38,317 bases of DNA from Chromatiaceae bacterium. GTDB lineage: Bacteria > Pseudomonadota > Gammaproteobacteria > Chromatiales > Chromatiaceae. Shown here in pieces: positions 1 through 6,920 of this stretch (positions within the stretch are counted from its first letter, which is position 1; every line of letters begins with the position of its first letter). The notes under the pieces were generated by a model. The model did no database searches. It was not told the origin of the DNA and saw nothing but the letters and a program-made list of their open reading frames with translations. The translations under genes were made by a program, and so were the position numbers. The stretch is taken from the NCBI GenBank assembly GCA_022340195.1, contig JAJDOL010000246.1:1-38317 (forward strand), written 5' to 3'.

Positions 1-1
1 G

Positions 2-985
2 ACCTCCCACGCGACAGAAAAGAAACCGATAGGCGTCTACGGCGGAGAGCAGCTCGCCCGCTATGGCTTTGGCGACGGCCACCCCTTTGGACCGGACCGC
101 CACGATGTCTTTTGGGACGCCCTCGCCGAGTCTGGACTGAAGGCAAAGATCCAGGTCCTGCCGCCAGTCCAGGCCCGGGACGAGGAGGTGCTCCGCTTTC
201 ACACCGAGGCCTATCTCGAGCGGGTGCGGGAGCAATCCGCAACCGGCGTGGGTTATCTGGACTATGGCGATACACCCGCCGTGAAGGGCATTTACGAGGC
301 TGCCCTCTTCGTCGTCGGCAGCGTGCTGGACGCGGTAGAACGGATCATGGGCGGCGATCTGGTCCGCACCATGGTACCCATTGCCGGACTACACCATGCC
401 CGTCGTGATCGGGCCGGCGGTTTCTGCGTCTTCAACGACTGTGGTATCGCCATCGAGACCCTGCGGCGCGTGCATGGCATCGAGCGCATCGCTTACGTGG
501 ACATCGACGCCCACCATGGCGATGGCGTCTTCTATTCCTTCGTCGACGATCCGCAGCTCGCTATCGCCGACTTCCATGAGGACGGACGTTATCTGTATCC
601 GGGTACCGGACACGCGAGCGAGACCGGGACCGGCCCGGCACAGGGAACCAAGCTGAACGTGCCCTTGCCCCCGCATGCCCAGGACGAGCTGTTCCTCCGT
701 ATGTGGCCGGAGGCCGAACGCTTCATCGACGCCTTCCAACCTCAGTTCATCCTGCTCCAGTGCGGGGCGGATGCCCTTGCCGGCGACCCCATCACCGATC
801 TGCGCCTGACCACTGCCGCGTACCGCCGGGTCACCGCCTCCCTGTGCGGAATCGCCGACAGGAGCTGCAGTGGCCGTGTGCTTGCCGTGGGAGGCGGGGG
901 ATACAATCGGAAGAACATCGCGTTGGCCTGGTCCAGCGTGGTGGAAACCATGGTCGAGAACACGTCCGGAGAGAGCAGACCATGA
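2..985 (+). CDS. Histone deacetylase / AcuC-family deacetylase (5' partial)
   Basis: The reading frame is open from the first bases, so the gene starts left of the window; an internal ATG at 188 is not the start because family sequence precedes it (a YG-x-HPFGPDRH-type N-terminal motif near base 100). The arginase/HDAC fold is clear: the GLHHARRDRAGGFCVFND segment with paired active-site His, the DIDAHHGDG zinc/charge-relay motif, and the C-terminal GGGGYN motif. The family removes acetyl groups from lysines or small amines (histone-deacetylase-like, AcuC, acetylpolyamine amidohydrolase). The substrate cannot be told from sequence; a cytoplasmic enzyme is expected because no signal peptide is visible. 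Its stop overlaps the start of hspQ (ATGA), so the two are translationally coupled. The family assignment is firm, the substrate open. Confidence 0.9.
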   Translation, partial: TSHATEKKPIGVYGGEQLARYGFGDGHPFGPDRHDVFWDALAESGLKAKIQVLPPVQARDEEVLRFHTEAYLERVREQSATGVGYLDYGDTPAVKGIYEAALFVVGSVLDAVERIMGGDLVRTMVPIAGLHHARRDRAGGFCVFNDCGIAIETLRRVHGIERIAYVDIDAHHGDGVFYSFVDDPQLAIADFHEDGRYLYPGTGHASETGTGPAQGTKLNVPLPPHAQDELFLRMWPEAERFIDAFQPQFILLQCGADALAGDPITDLRLTTAAYRRVTASLCGIADRSCSGRVLAVGGGGYNRKNIALAWSSVVETMVENTSGESRP

Positions 986-1299
986 CGGAGCTCCACGCCA
1001 AATTCCACATCGGGCAGCTGATACATCACAGGCTGTTCGACTACCGGGGCGTTATCCTAGACGTGGACCCTGAATTTCAAGGCAGCGAGGAGTGGTACGA
1101 CCAGGTGGCTCGCTCACGCCCACCCAAGGATAAGCCCTGGTACCGGGTTCTGGTGCATGAGGCGGAGCACGAAACCTATGTAGCGGAGCGCAATCTGGAG
1201 CCGGATCGATCGGGAGGTCCGATTCACCACCCGCTCCTCGACGACTTCTTCTCCGGGCTCGACGGCGACAGCTATCGACTGCGCTCGCGGCACAATTGA
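982..1299 (+). CDS. hspQ: Heat shock protein HspQ (YccV-like hemimethylated DNA-binding family)
   Basis: A 105-aa protein of the HspQ/YccV family. The family pattern is visible: KFHIGQLIHHRLFDYRGVI near the N-terminus, a WY motif, then KPWYRVLV and a C-terminal segment with HPLLDDFF. In E. coli HspQ is a heat-induced cytoplasmic specificity factor that enhances Lon degradation of some substrates and binds hemimethylated DNA. The ATG at 982 overlaps the stop of the upstream deacetylase gene by four bases, and the family motif begins only a few residues after it, which supports this start. Being co-transcribed with a deacetylase rather than with its own heat-shock promoter is unusual for E. coli but not informative by itself. 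I see no terminator immediately after the stop. Confidence 0.88.
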   Translation: MTELHAKFHIGQLIHHRLFDYRGVILDVDPEFQGSEEWYDQVARSRPPKDKPWYRVLVHEAEHETYVAERNLEPDRSGGPIHHPLLDDFFSGLDGDSYRLRSRHN

Positions 1300-1518
1300 G
1301 CGGAACGCGGACGCGCCCCCTGCTCCGACTTTCAGCGGCTGGAGCCGTCCGCAAAATCGCATCCCCCTGCGCCCGAAAGTCTACGCGAAGTTTCCCCCTG
1401 CAACACCAGGCGCGGCCACGGCGCAATCGACTGGGTACTATTGCTTTCTGGTTGGCGAAACGGGCGCTTGCTGCGTCCTGTTTCAATCCAACCGGTCACA
1501 TCCGGTGGAGGACGGTGT

Positions 1519-2223
1519 ATGGACAACCCTGCTGAAGTGGGACCAATCCTGATTGTGGAGGACGACAAGAACATCGCCTCCCTGGTGGAAACCTATCTGG
1601 AACGAGAGGGTTTTAAGACGGTTACGGCGTACGACGGTGAGAAGGCGCTAGAGCTGGCCCGTCGCCACCAGCCGATCTTTGTTGTCCTCGACCTGATGCT
1701 GCCGAAGCTGGATGGCTGGTCAGTCTGTCGGGAGCTCAGGAGCGCTTCGGACGTGCCCATACTGATGCTCACCGCACGCGGGGAGGAGGTTGACCGCCTG
1801 TTGGGATTCGCGCTGGCCGCCGACGACTATGTCGTCAAGCCGTTCAGTCCCCAGGAGCTGGTGGGACGTGTAAAGGCTATCCTGCGGCGCACCCAATCCC
1901 GTAGCGAGCCGAGCTCGCGCCTCCTGGTGCACGGGAAGCTGATCCTGGATCCGGACAAGCAACAGGTGACCTTGGACGGCCGATCGGTATCCCTGACCCC
2001 TTCCGAATATCGATTGTTGCATGCGCTCATGATCTCGCCCGGGCGGGTATTTACTCGCCGGCAGCTTCTGGATCATTTGCAGGAGCGGGGGCAGGTCGTC
2101 ATCGAGCGGGTGATCGACGTGCACATCGGCAAGCTCCGACAGAAGATCGGGGACGATTCATCCAGCCCCCGGATAATCCTGACCGTGCGCGGCTCCGGGT
2201 ATCGATTCGCCGAGCGCCCCTGA
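1519..2223 (+). CDS. OmpR/PhoB-family response regulator
   Basis: A 234-aa two-domain regulator. The receiver domain (about residues 9-122) has the acidic pair D15/D16, the phospho-acceptor D58 in VVLDLMLPKLDG, T85 and K107 in VVKPFSP. The C-terminal winged helix (about 135-232) has LTPSEYRLL and the VRGSGYRF ending typical of OmpR/PhoB/BaeR proteins, which bind tandem direct repeats with about 11-bp spacing. The ATG at 1519 is preceded by GGTGGAGGA and is a better start than upstream in-frame codons, which lack family similarity. The kinase gene follows after 14 bases. Four 11-bp-spaced TCTTTA repeats lie just past the kinase, in front of the bufferin operon, so this protein is the obvious candidate regulator of that operon. 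It resembles BaeR/CpxR/CopR-type proteins; the signal is unknown. Confidence 0.93.
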   Translation: MDNPAEVGPILIVEDDKNIASLVETYLEREGFKTVTAYDGEKALELARRHQPIFVVLDLMLPKLDGWSVCRELRSASDVPILMLTARGEEVDRLLGFALAADDYVVKPFSPQELVGRVKAILRRTQSRSEPSSRLLVHGKLILDPDKQQVTLDGRSVSLTPSEYRLLHALMISPGRVFTRRQLLDHLQERGQVVIERVIDVHIGKLRQKIGDDSSSPRIILTVRGSGYRFAERP

Positions 2224-2237
2224 CGCGGAGCTCCATC

Positions 2238-3302
2238 ATGCGTAACCGTTTGCTATGGAAGCTGCTGGGCATCAACATCCCCGTCATCGCAGGCGTGATT
2301 CTCGTGGTGTGGTTGGCCATCGACTACCTGGCCGCGGGCTACTTCACGGTGCTCATGAACGAGTACCACATCTCGCCCGACGAAGCCAACGGGATCTTTC
2401 TCGACGCCATCCACCGTTATCTCCTGTGGGCAAGCCTGTGCGCCCTGGGCCTGGCCGGTGCGCTGAGCTTCTTATTGACCCGGAAGGTACTTCGGCCTCT
2501 ATTTCAGATGATGGAGGTAACGGGGAGGCTCGCCGCCGGGGACTATGGTGCGCGGGTGCACGTCACGTCCAACGACGAGATCGGGCAGCTCGGCTTCGCA
2601 TTCAATCACATGGCAGACAGCCTCAGGCGAATCGAGCAGCTGCGCAAGACCATGGTGGCGGACGCCGCCCACGAGCTGCGCACGCCGCTGACCAACATTC
2701 GCGGCTACCTGGAGGCCCTGCACGATGGCGTAATACCCCCATCCAAAGCCACCTTCAGCATGCTTCAATTGGAGATACTTCGCCTGACCAAGCTCTCCGA
2801 GGATCTCCTGTTGCTCGCCAGGGCGGACACGGCCAAGCGGGATATTCGTCGGCAATCGCTTTCCCTGCGCCGACTGGTGGAGAAGGTCCTGGACCTCAAC
2901 CGTCCCCGCTTTGAGACCAAAAAGCTGGCCATCGAAGTCCGGATCTCCAAGGATGCAGACAGGGTCGTCGCGGACCGGGATAAGCTGTTGCAGGTGGTGA
3001 CTAACCTTGCAGACAACGGTTGGCAGTACACACCGGAAGGGGGACACCTCGTTATCTCGACGGAACGCACGGAGGCAGGTATCCGAACGACCTTTGCCAA
3101 CACCGGCGAGGCCATTGCCGAAGAAGACATCCCGTTCATCTTCGAGCGCTTTTTTCGCGCCGATAAGTCACGGTCCCGCGAGCATGGCGGCGCCGGTATC
3201 GGGTTATCCATCGTCAAGGAGCTCGTGGAGGCCCACGGGGGGCAAGTAGGCGCCGCGAGCGCCGCAGGCGAGAACCGCATCTGGTTCATCCTGCCCGCGT
3301 GA
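2238..3302 (+). CDS. Sensor histidine kinase with minimal periplasmic loop
   Basis: A 354-aa inner-membrane kinase: membrane segment 1 (about residues 9-33), a periplasmic stretch of only about 28 residues, membrane segment 2 (about 62-80), HAMP (about 81-134), HisKA with phospho-His H145 in DAAHELRTPL, and HATPase_c with an N box (NLADNGWQYT), F box (FERFFR) and G box (GGAGIGLSIV). The loop is much shorter than in BaeS, CpxA or CusS and holds M40, H44 and H59 plus several acidic residues, which could be metal ligands, but that is inference. It pairs with the response regulator 14 bases upstream. Transcription probably stops or weakens before the repeat-containing promoter of the bufferin genes that begins 19 bases after the stop codon. 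Confidence 0.92.
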   Translation: MRNRLLWKLLGINIPVIAGVILVVWLAIDYLAAGYFTVLMNEYHISPDEANGIFLDAIHRYLLWASLCALGLAGALSFLLTRKVLRPLFQMMEVTGRLAAGDYGARVHVTSNDEIGQLGFAFNHMADSLRRIEQLRKTMVADAAHELRTPLTNIRGYLEALHDGVIPPSKATFSMLQLEILRLTKLSEDLLLLARADTAKRDIRRQSLSLRRLVEKVLDLNRPRFETKKLAIEVRISKDADRVVADRDKLLQVVTNLADNGWQYTPEGGHLVISTERTEAGIRTTFANTGEAIAEEDIPFIFERFFRADKSRSREHGGAGIGLSIVKELVEAHGGQVGAASAAGENRIWFILPA

Positions 3303-3320
3303 AGACGGGCCTTCGCTTCG

Positions 3321-3364
3321 TCTTTACCAAATCTTTACTCTTTCTTTATCCGGTCTTTATCCGG
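3321..3364 (+). promoter_or_regulatory. Four tandem 11-bp direct repeats (TCTTTA), probable response-regulator binding array
   Basis: TCTTTA begins at 3321, 3332, 3343 and 3354, i.e. four copies at exactly 11-bp steps; the last two 11-mers (TCTTTATCCGG) are identical. OmpR/PhoB-family regulators bind head-to-tail on direct repeats with 11-bp periodicity, one helical turn. The array lies between the kinase gene and the bufferin precursors, and its last hexamer ends 11 bases before a candidate -10 box, the geometry of a PhoB-type class II activator site covering the -35 region. Repeats and spacing are seen directly; the identity of the protein that binds is inferred. Confidence 0.75.
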
Positions 3365-3370
3365 CCCCGT

Positions 3371-3376
3371 TAGGAT
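3371..3376 (+). promoter_or_regulatory. Candidate -10 box of the bufferin operon promoter
   Basis: TAGGAT sits 11 bases downstream of the repeat array. There is no good -35 hexamer at 16-18 bp; that position is occupied by the repeats, as expected for an activator-dependent promoter. Transcription would start near 3383 and give a leader of about 60 bases in which CCCC (3386-3389) can pair with the G run at 3405-3410. The start is predicted, not seen. Confidence 0.45.
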
Positions 3377-3441
3377 TAGCTCGTACCCCTGAAGGACACA
3401 CCTCGGGGGGCGACCTTTTCAATCCTCCCTGGAGAATCTGT

Positions 3442-3693
3442 ATGCAACTCAAGAAATCCGCTGGAGTCGCCCTGGCCTTGTCGGCGGCCGGACTCTTTGC
3501 CTGTGCGCCGGCGACCATCGCCGTTGCCGAGGATGCCCCGGTGCACTGCTCCGGCGTCAACAAGTGCAAGGGCTACAACGACTGCAAAACGGCCAACAAT
3601 GCCTGTAAGGGGCATGCAGCCTGCAAGGGGCAGGGCTTTGTGAAGATGTCCAAGCATGCCTGCGAGGAGATCGGCGGAACAGCAGACAGCTAA
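3442..3693 (+). CDS. bufA: Bufferin-type metallophore precursor, copy 1 (BufA2-like)
   Basis: An 83-aa exported peptide. Residues 1-29 are a Sec signal peptide ending AVA before ED, followed by a Cys-rich core with Cys at 36, 42, 48, 55, 61 and 74 in a CxGVNxCKGxNDCKTA...[13 protein letters not shown] framework. Bufferins are ribosomal peptides whose Cys residues are modified by an MNIO (DUF692) enzyme with a DUF2063 partner; they are described as periplasmic copper-binding peptides in Caulobacter. Six core Cys and the CKG repeats fit the BufA2 class rather than the DUF2282 BufA1 class. A further Cys (C21) lies in the signal peptide. A good ribosome site (CTGGAG) precedes the ATG. It is the first gene after the repeat-array promoter. 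Family call is firm, metal specificity inferred. Confidence 0.88.
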   Translation: MQLKKSAGVALALSAAGLFACAPATIAVAEDAPVHCSGVNKCKGYNDCKTANNACKGHAACKGQGFVKMSKHACEEIGGTADS

Positions 3694-3785
3694 AGCCTCC
3701 TAAATGGCATTTCCGTGGATTCGCGCACTATCGAACGATGAGCTGAAAGGGGTTTTTACAGACCCGTAACCAGAGGAACCAAGAG

Positions 3786-4037
3786 ATGAAGATAATCAAA
3801 CCTACCGGGACCGCCCTGGCCCTCGCCGCCGCTGGAATGATCGCCGCCGCCCCGATGGCAGCAAACGCTGCCGAAGAGGCGAAGGTGCACTGCTATGGTG
3901 TCAACAAGTGCAAGGGCCACAATGACTGTAAGACGGCCTCCAATGCCTGTAAGGGGCATGCGGCCTGTAAGGGACAGGGCTTCGTGGCCATGACCGAGAA
4001 GGCTTGCGAGGCGGTCGGCGGCAAGGTTGGCGACTGA
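3786..4037 (+). CDS. bufA: Bufferin-type metallophore precursor, copy 2 (BufA2-like)
   Basis: A second 83-aa precursor, clearly a tandem duplicate of the one 92 bases upstream: the six core Cys fall at identical positions (36, 42, 48, 55, 61, 74), and the [28 protein letters not shown] block is almost unchanged, while the signal peptide (residues 1-29, ending ANA-A) and the C-terminal tail have diverged. Differences in the core are mainly S37 to Y, Y45 to H and N52 to S. The codons used are not identical, so this is not a very recent duplication or gene conversion over the whole gene. AGAGGAACCAAGAG supplies the ribosome site. The peptide is expected to be modified by the BufB/BufC pair encoded just downstream and exported to the periplasm. 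Confidence 0.88.
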   Translation: MKIIKPTGTALALAAAGMIAAAPMAANAAEEAKVHCYGVNKCKGHNDCKTASNACKGHAACKGQGFVAMTEKACEAVGGKVGD

Positions 4038-4051
4038 GCTCTACCCTATGT

Positions 4052-4074
4052 GGGGGCGGGCGGAGTCCGCCCCC
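4052..4074 (+). other. GC-rich intercistronic hairpin between bufA and bufB
   Basis: GGGGGCGG (4052-4059) is the exact reverse complement of CCGCCCCC (4067-4074), leaving a 7-nt loop; an alternative 6-bp stem with a 3-nt loop is also possible. No T tract follows, so it is not a classical terminator. Placed between the precursor genes and the enzyme genes, it may stabilise the 3' end of a bufA mRNA or attenuate transcription so that peptides outnumber the enzymes. That role is inferred. Confidence 0.55.
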
Positions 4075-4112
4075 TCTTCGGGCAGCCACGAACACGCGAT
4101 TTAAGGAAAACC

Positions 4113-4994
4113 ATGAGCACAGTCGTTACGGCACCTTTCCCGCGAGCTCTACCTGAAAAGATGCCCTTTTTGGGCTACGGCCTGGGTCTGCGGCCGACCT
4201 ATTACCAGAGCGTCCTGGACTCAGATCCGGACGTGGACTGGTTCGAGATCATCTCGGAGAATTTCATGGTGGCGGGGGGCAAGCCCCTTTACTACCTCGA
4301 CCGTATTCGTGAGCGCTATCCGCTCGTGATGCACGGGGTCTCCCTGTCCGTGGGGGGGACCGATCCACTGGACCGGGATTATCTGAGGGAGCTAAAGGCG
4401 CTGGCCGAGCGAGCGGACCCCGCCTGGATATCGGATCACCTGTGCTGGACCGGGCAGGACGGTCAGAATTTGCATGACCTGATGCCCCTGCCTTACACCG
4501 AAGCGGCCGTGCGGCACGTCGCGGATCGCGTTGAGCAGGTGCAGGACTACCTTGGCCGCAGGATATTGCTGGAGAACGTATCCAGCTACGTAGCCTACCG
4601 CCATTCCGAGATGCAGGAATGGGAGTTTCTCACGGAGGTGGTCGAGCGTGCGGACTGTCTGGTATTGCTGGACATCAACAATATCTACGTGAGCGCGGTC
4701 AATCACGAGTTTGCCCCGGAAGACTATCTCTACGGCGTTTCGCCGGAGCGCGTACAGCAGTTCCATTTGGCGGGTCATACCGACTACGGCGATTTCGTTA
4801 TCGACACCCATGACCATCCGATAGTGGACTCGGTTTGGGAGCTGTATGCCAAGGCTCTCGAGCGCTTCGGGCCTGTCGCCACCCTCATCGAGCGGGACGA
4901 CAACCTGCCGCCGTTCGCTGAGCTCATGGAGGAGTTGAGCGAGGCACGCTGCCTGGGGCAACGTATCCTGGGAGAGCAACGATGCCTGGCTTGA
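4113..4994 (+). CDS. bufB: MNIO-family (DUF692) bufferin-modifying enzyme BufB
   Basis: A 293-aa TIM-barrel protein of the DUF692/MNIO family (relatives MbnB, TglH, ChrH), multinuclear non-haem iron enzymes that oxidise Cys residues of RiPP precursors. Visible family motifs: GLGLR (23-27), EIISENFM with E49/N50, VMHGVSLS with H74, SDHLCW with H109, LLENVSSYV with E154, LLDINNIYVSAVNH (D187, H198), FHLAGH (H218, H222), DTHDHP (H233, H235) and LIERDD (E260). These His/Asp/Glu positions match the iron-ligand pattern of the family, so the enzyme looks intact. The ATG at 4113 follows TTAAGGAAAA; an upstream in-frame ATG at 4050 would place translation through the hairpin and adds no family sequence. 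The stop overlaps the bufC start by 13 bases. Cytoplasmic, acting before export. Confidence 0.92.
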   Translation: MSTVVTAPFPRALPEKMPFLGYGLGLRPTYYQSVLDSDPDVDWFEIISENFMVAGGKPLYYLDRIRERYPLVMHGVSLSVGGTDPLDRDYLRELKALAERADPAWISDHLCWTGQDGQNLHDLMPLPYTEAAVRHVADRVEQVQDYLGRRILLENVSSYVAYRHSEMQEWEFLTEVVERADCLVLLDINNIYVSAVNHEFAPEDYLYGVSPERVQQFHLAGHTDYGDFVIDTHDHPIVDSVWELYAKALERFGPVATLIERDDNLPPFAELMEELSEARCLGQRILGEQRCLA

Positions 4995-5758
4995 CGGAGC
5001 TTCAAGCGGCGTTCAAGCGTCATCTGGTCATCGGCGACACGAGCGTTGCGGCGCTCGTCGTCGGTACGGACAGGGTCGACGGCGACCAACGCCTGGCCGT
5101 ATATGCCCGAGCCTATCGCGCCCGGTTAATCGAGGCATTGGCCACGGATTATGCTGCCCTGAAAGTACTGCTGGGGGAGGAAGGCTTTTCGAATCTGTGC
5201 CATGGGTATATCGACATCCACCCCTCGACCCACTATTCGCTGCGCTGGTTCGGTCAGCACCTGCCGGCCTATGTTCGGCGAATCCGGGACCGAGATCCGC
5301 ACCTCGCCGAGCTGGCCGAGCTCGAATGGACGCTTGCGGGAGCCTTCGACGCCGCCGACGCGCCCGTGATCCAAATCAGCGAGGTGGACAAGATACCGGC
5401 GGAGGCATGGCCGTCATTGCGGATGCGCTTCCACCCTTCTTTGAACCGGTTAACCTTCACCTGGAACGTCCTCGACCTGTGGCGCACAGCGAAGGAGGAA
5501 AAGCCAATTCCCGCCCCCGAACAACTGCCCGAACCCGGGGACTGCCTTATCTGGCGGGACGGCCTGAGCACGCGCTACCGGTCTGTGGAGCCGGACGAGA
5601 GCGCGGCCCTGGATGCCGCCGCCTCGGGAACCGCCTTTGCAGAAATCTGCGAAGGATTGATCCCGTGGGAGCGGGCGGAACAGCCGGTTGCGCTGCGAGC
5701 CGCCAGCCTGTTGAAGACCTGGCTAGCCTCCGGTCTCGTAAGCGAATTGGAATACTGA
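4982..5758 (+). CDS. bufC: DUF2063 bufferin partner protein BufC
   Basis: A 258-aa protein with an N-terminal DUF2063 domain (about residues 1-95): L-x-x-LQAAFKRHL, the VYARAYRARLIEAL block, DYAALKVLLGEEGF and HPSTHYSLRWFGQHLPAYV are the usual signature. The rest resembles the BufC/HvfC second domain. In methanobactin and bufferin systems the DUF2063 or MbnC-type subunit binds the precursor leader and forms a heterodimer with the MNIO enzyme. The gene overlaps bufB by 13 bases, so the two are translationally coupled, consistent with a 1:1 complex. It is often annotated as a putative DNA-binding protein because of an old domain name; the context argues against that here. Confidence 0.88.
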   Translation: MPGLTELQAAFKRHLVIGDTSVAALVVGTDRVDGDQRLAVYARAYRARLIEALATDYAALKVLLGEEGFSNLCHGYIDIHPSTHYSLRWFGQHLPAYVRRIRDRDPHLAELAELEWTLAGAFDAADAPVIQISEVDKIPAEAWPSLRMRFHPSLNRLTFTWNVLDLWRTAKEEKPIPAPEQLPEPGDCLIWRDGLSTRYRSVEPDESAALDAAASGTAFAEICEGLIPWERAEQPVALRAASLLKTWLASGLVSELEY

Positions 5759-5769
5759 GATCAAACCAC

Positions 5770-6372
5770 ATGCTGCACAAGACACTCTTTGGTCTTTTGA
5801 CTGCACTGGGCCTGTGGGCCAGCGCCTTTGGGAACGAGCAACAGCCGGCAACGGCCACTTTTGCCGGCGGCTGCTTCTGGTGCATGGAGGCAGCATTCGA
5901 CAAGCTGGAAGGGGTTGTCTCTACCACCTCCGGTTACACCGGCGGTGACCTCGAGGATCCCACCTACGAACAGGTATCGGCGGGCGGCACCGGACATGCC
6001 GAGGCAGTGGAGGTGATTTACGACCCTGCGAAGGTGGACTATGCGCAGCTGCTGGAAGTCTTCTGGCACAACATTGACCCACTGGATGCGAAGGGTCAAT
6101 TCTGTGACAAGGGCAGCCAATACCGTAGCGCTATTTTCTACCGAACTGACGAGGAGCGGCGTCTGGCGGAGGCGTCCAAGGCATCACTAGAGAGCCGCGA
6201 CCGTCTCGGGCGAACCCTTGTCACCGAGATCGTACCGGCCACAACATTCTATCCAGCGGAGAGCTACCACCAGGATTACCACAAAAAGAATCCGGTGCGC
6301 TACAAGTTCTATCGCTACGTCTGCGGGCGGGACAAGCGCTTGCGGCAGCTCTGGGGAGATGGAGCCCAGTGA
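5770..6372 (+). CDS. msrA: Exported peptide methionine sulfoxide reductase MsrA
   Basis: A 200-aa MsrA that reduces methionine-S-sulfoxide in proteins. The catalytic motif GGCFWCME is at residues 33-40 (nucleophile C35), followed by SGYTGG, GGTGHAEAV and the QYRSAIFY segment. Residues 1-21 form a hydrophobic signal peptide, unlike cytoplasmic E. coli MsrA, so this enzyme should work in the periplasm. Candidate resolving Cys are C38 and the Cys near the C-terminus (YVCGRD). The ATG is only 11 bases after the bufC stop, placing it in the bufferin operon; no promoter or terminator is visible between them. This suggests repair of methionines oxidised by metal or reactive chlorine/oxygen species where the bufferins act. 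Confidence 0.93.
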   Translation: MLHKTLFGLLTALGLWASAFGNEQQPATATFAGGCFWCMEAAFDKLEGVVSTTSGYTGGDLEDPTYEQVSAGGTGHAEAVEVIYDPAKVDYAQLLEVFWHNIDPLDAKGQFCDKGSQYRSAIFYRTDEERRLAEASKASLESRDRLGRTLVTEIVPATTFYPAESYHQDYHKKNPVRYKFYRYVCGRDKRLRQLWGDGAQ

Positions 6373-6421
6373 GTTCGGCGCTTAGGCGATTTCCGTCAAA
6401 TGACATAGAGGAACCGAAACC

Positions 6422-6916
6422 ATGAATCGACGTCTTTTCGTCCTGACCCTGGGCGGGATCGTTTTGTCCCCCCTGGTGTTGAGCCGTGTACTGGGGAGCA
6501 GCGGTGAGCAAGCTAGGCGCGGCCCCATGATCGTCCGTAGCGAAGAAGAGTGGCGACGCCTGCTCACCCCGGAGCAGTACGATGTACTGCGCAAGGAAGG
6601 CACGGAGCGGCCGTGGACCAGCCCCCTGAACAAGGAAAAGCGCGCGGGCATCTATGCGTGCGCTGGTTGCGACCAGCCCCTCTTCACCTCCGCCATGAAG
6701 TTTGACAGCGGCACCGGCTGGCCGAGCTTCTACGACGTCATCGACGGAGCAATCGCAACCAAGCGCGATTTCAAGCGAATCCTGCCTCGCACCGAATACC
6801 ACTGCGCGCGCTGCGGCGGCCATCAGGGTCATGTGTTCGACGACGGTCCCCCTCCCACCGGATTACGCTACTGCAACAACGGCGTCGCGCTGGATTTTAC
6901 CCGCGACGAGGTCTGA
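6422..6916 (+). CDS. msrB: Exported peptide methionine sulfoxide reductase MsrB
   Basis: A 164-aa MsrB reducing methionine-R-sulfoxide, complementing the S-specific MsrA upstream. Zinc ligands are C80/C83 (CAGC) and C128/C131 (CARC); the RCGGHQGHVFDDGP signature precedes the catalytic C151 in GLRYCNN. The N-terminus MNRRLFVLTLGG has an RR-x-F core resembling a Tat signal and is followed by a hydrophobic stretch to about residue 20, so it is exported or membrane-anchored; Tat use is an inference from two arginines. A ribosome site (AGAGGAACCGAAACC) precedes the ATG. It lies 49 bases after msrA and 4 bases before the DUF1223 gene. Having both Msr types as separate exported proteins contrasts with the MsrP/MsrQ system. 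Confidence 0.93.
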   Translation: MNRRLFVLTLGGIVLSPLVLSRVLGSSGEQARRGPMIVRSEEEWRRLLTPEQYDVLRKEGTERPWTSPLNKEKRAGIYACAGCDQPLFTSAMKFDSGTGWPSFYDVIDGAIATKRDFKRILPRTEYHCARCGGHQGHVFDDGPPPTGLRYCNNGVALDFTRDEV

Positions 6917-6920
6917 ACCT

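Noticed and set aside
4050-4112. Longer BufB start at ATG 4050
   Set aside because: It would translate the GC hairpin and lacks a ribosome site, whereas ATG 4113 has TTAAGGAAAA before it.
6702-6920. N-terminal extension of the DUF1223 protein inside msrB
   Set aside because: Frame overlaps the conserved msrB coding sequence; the GTG at 6921 gives a proper signal peptide.
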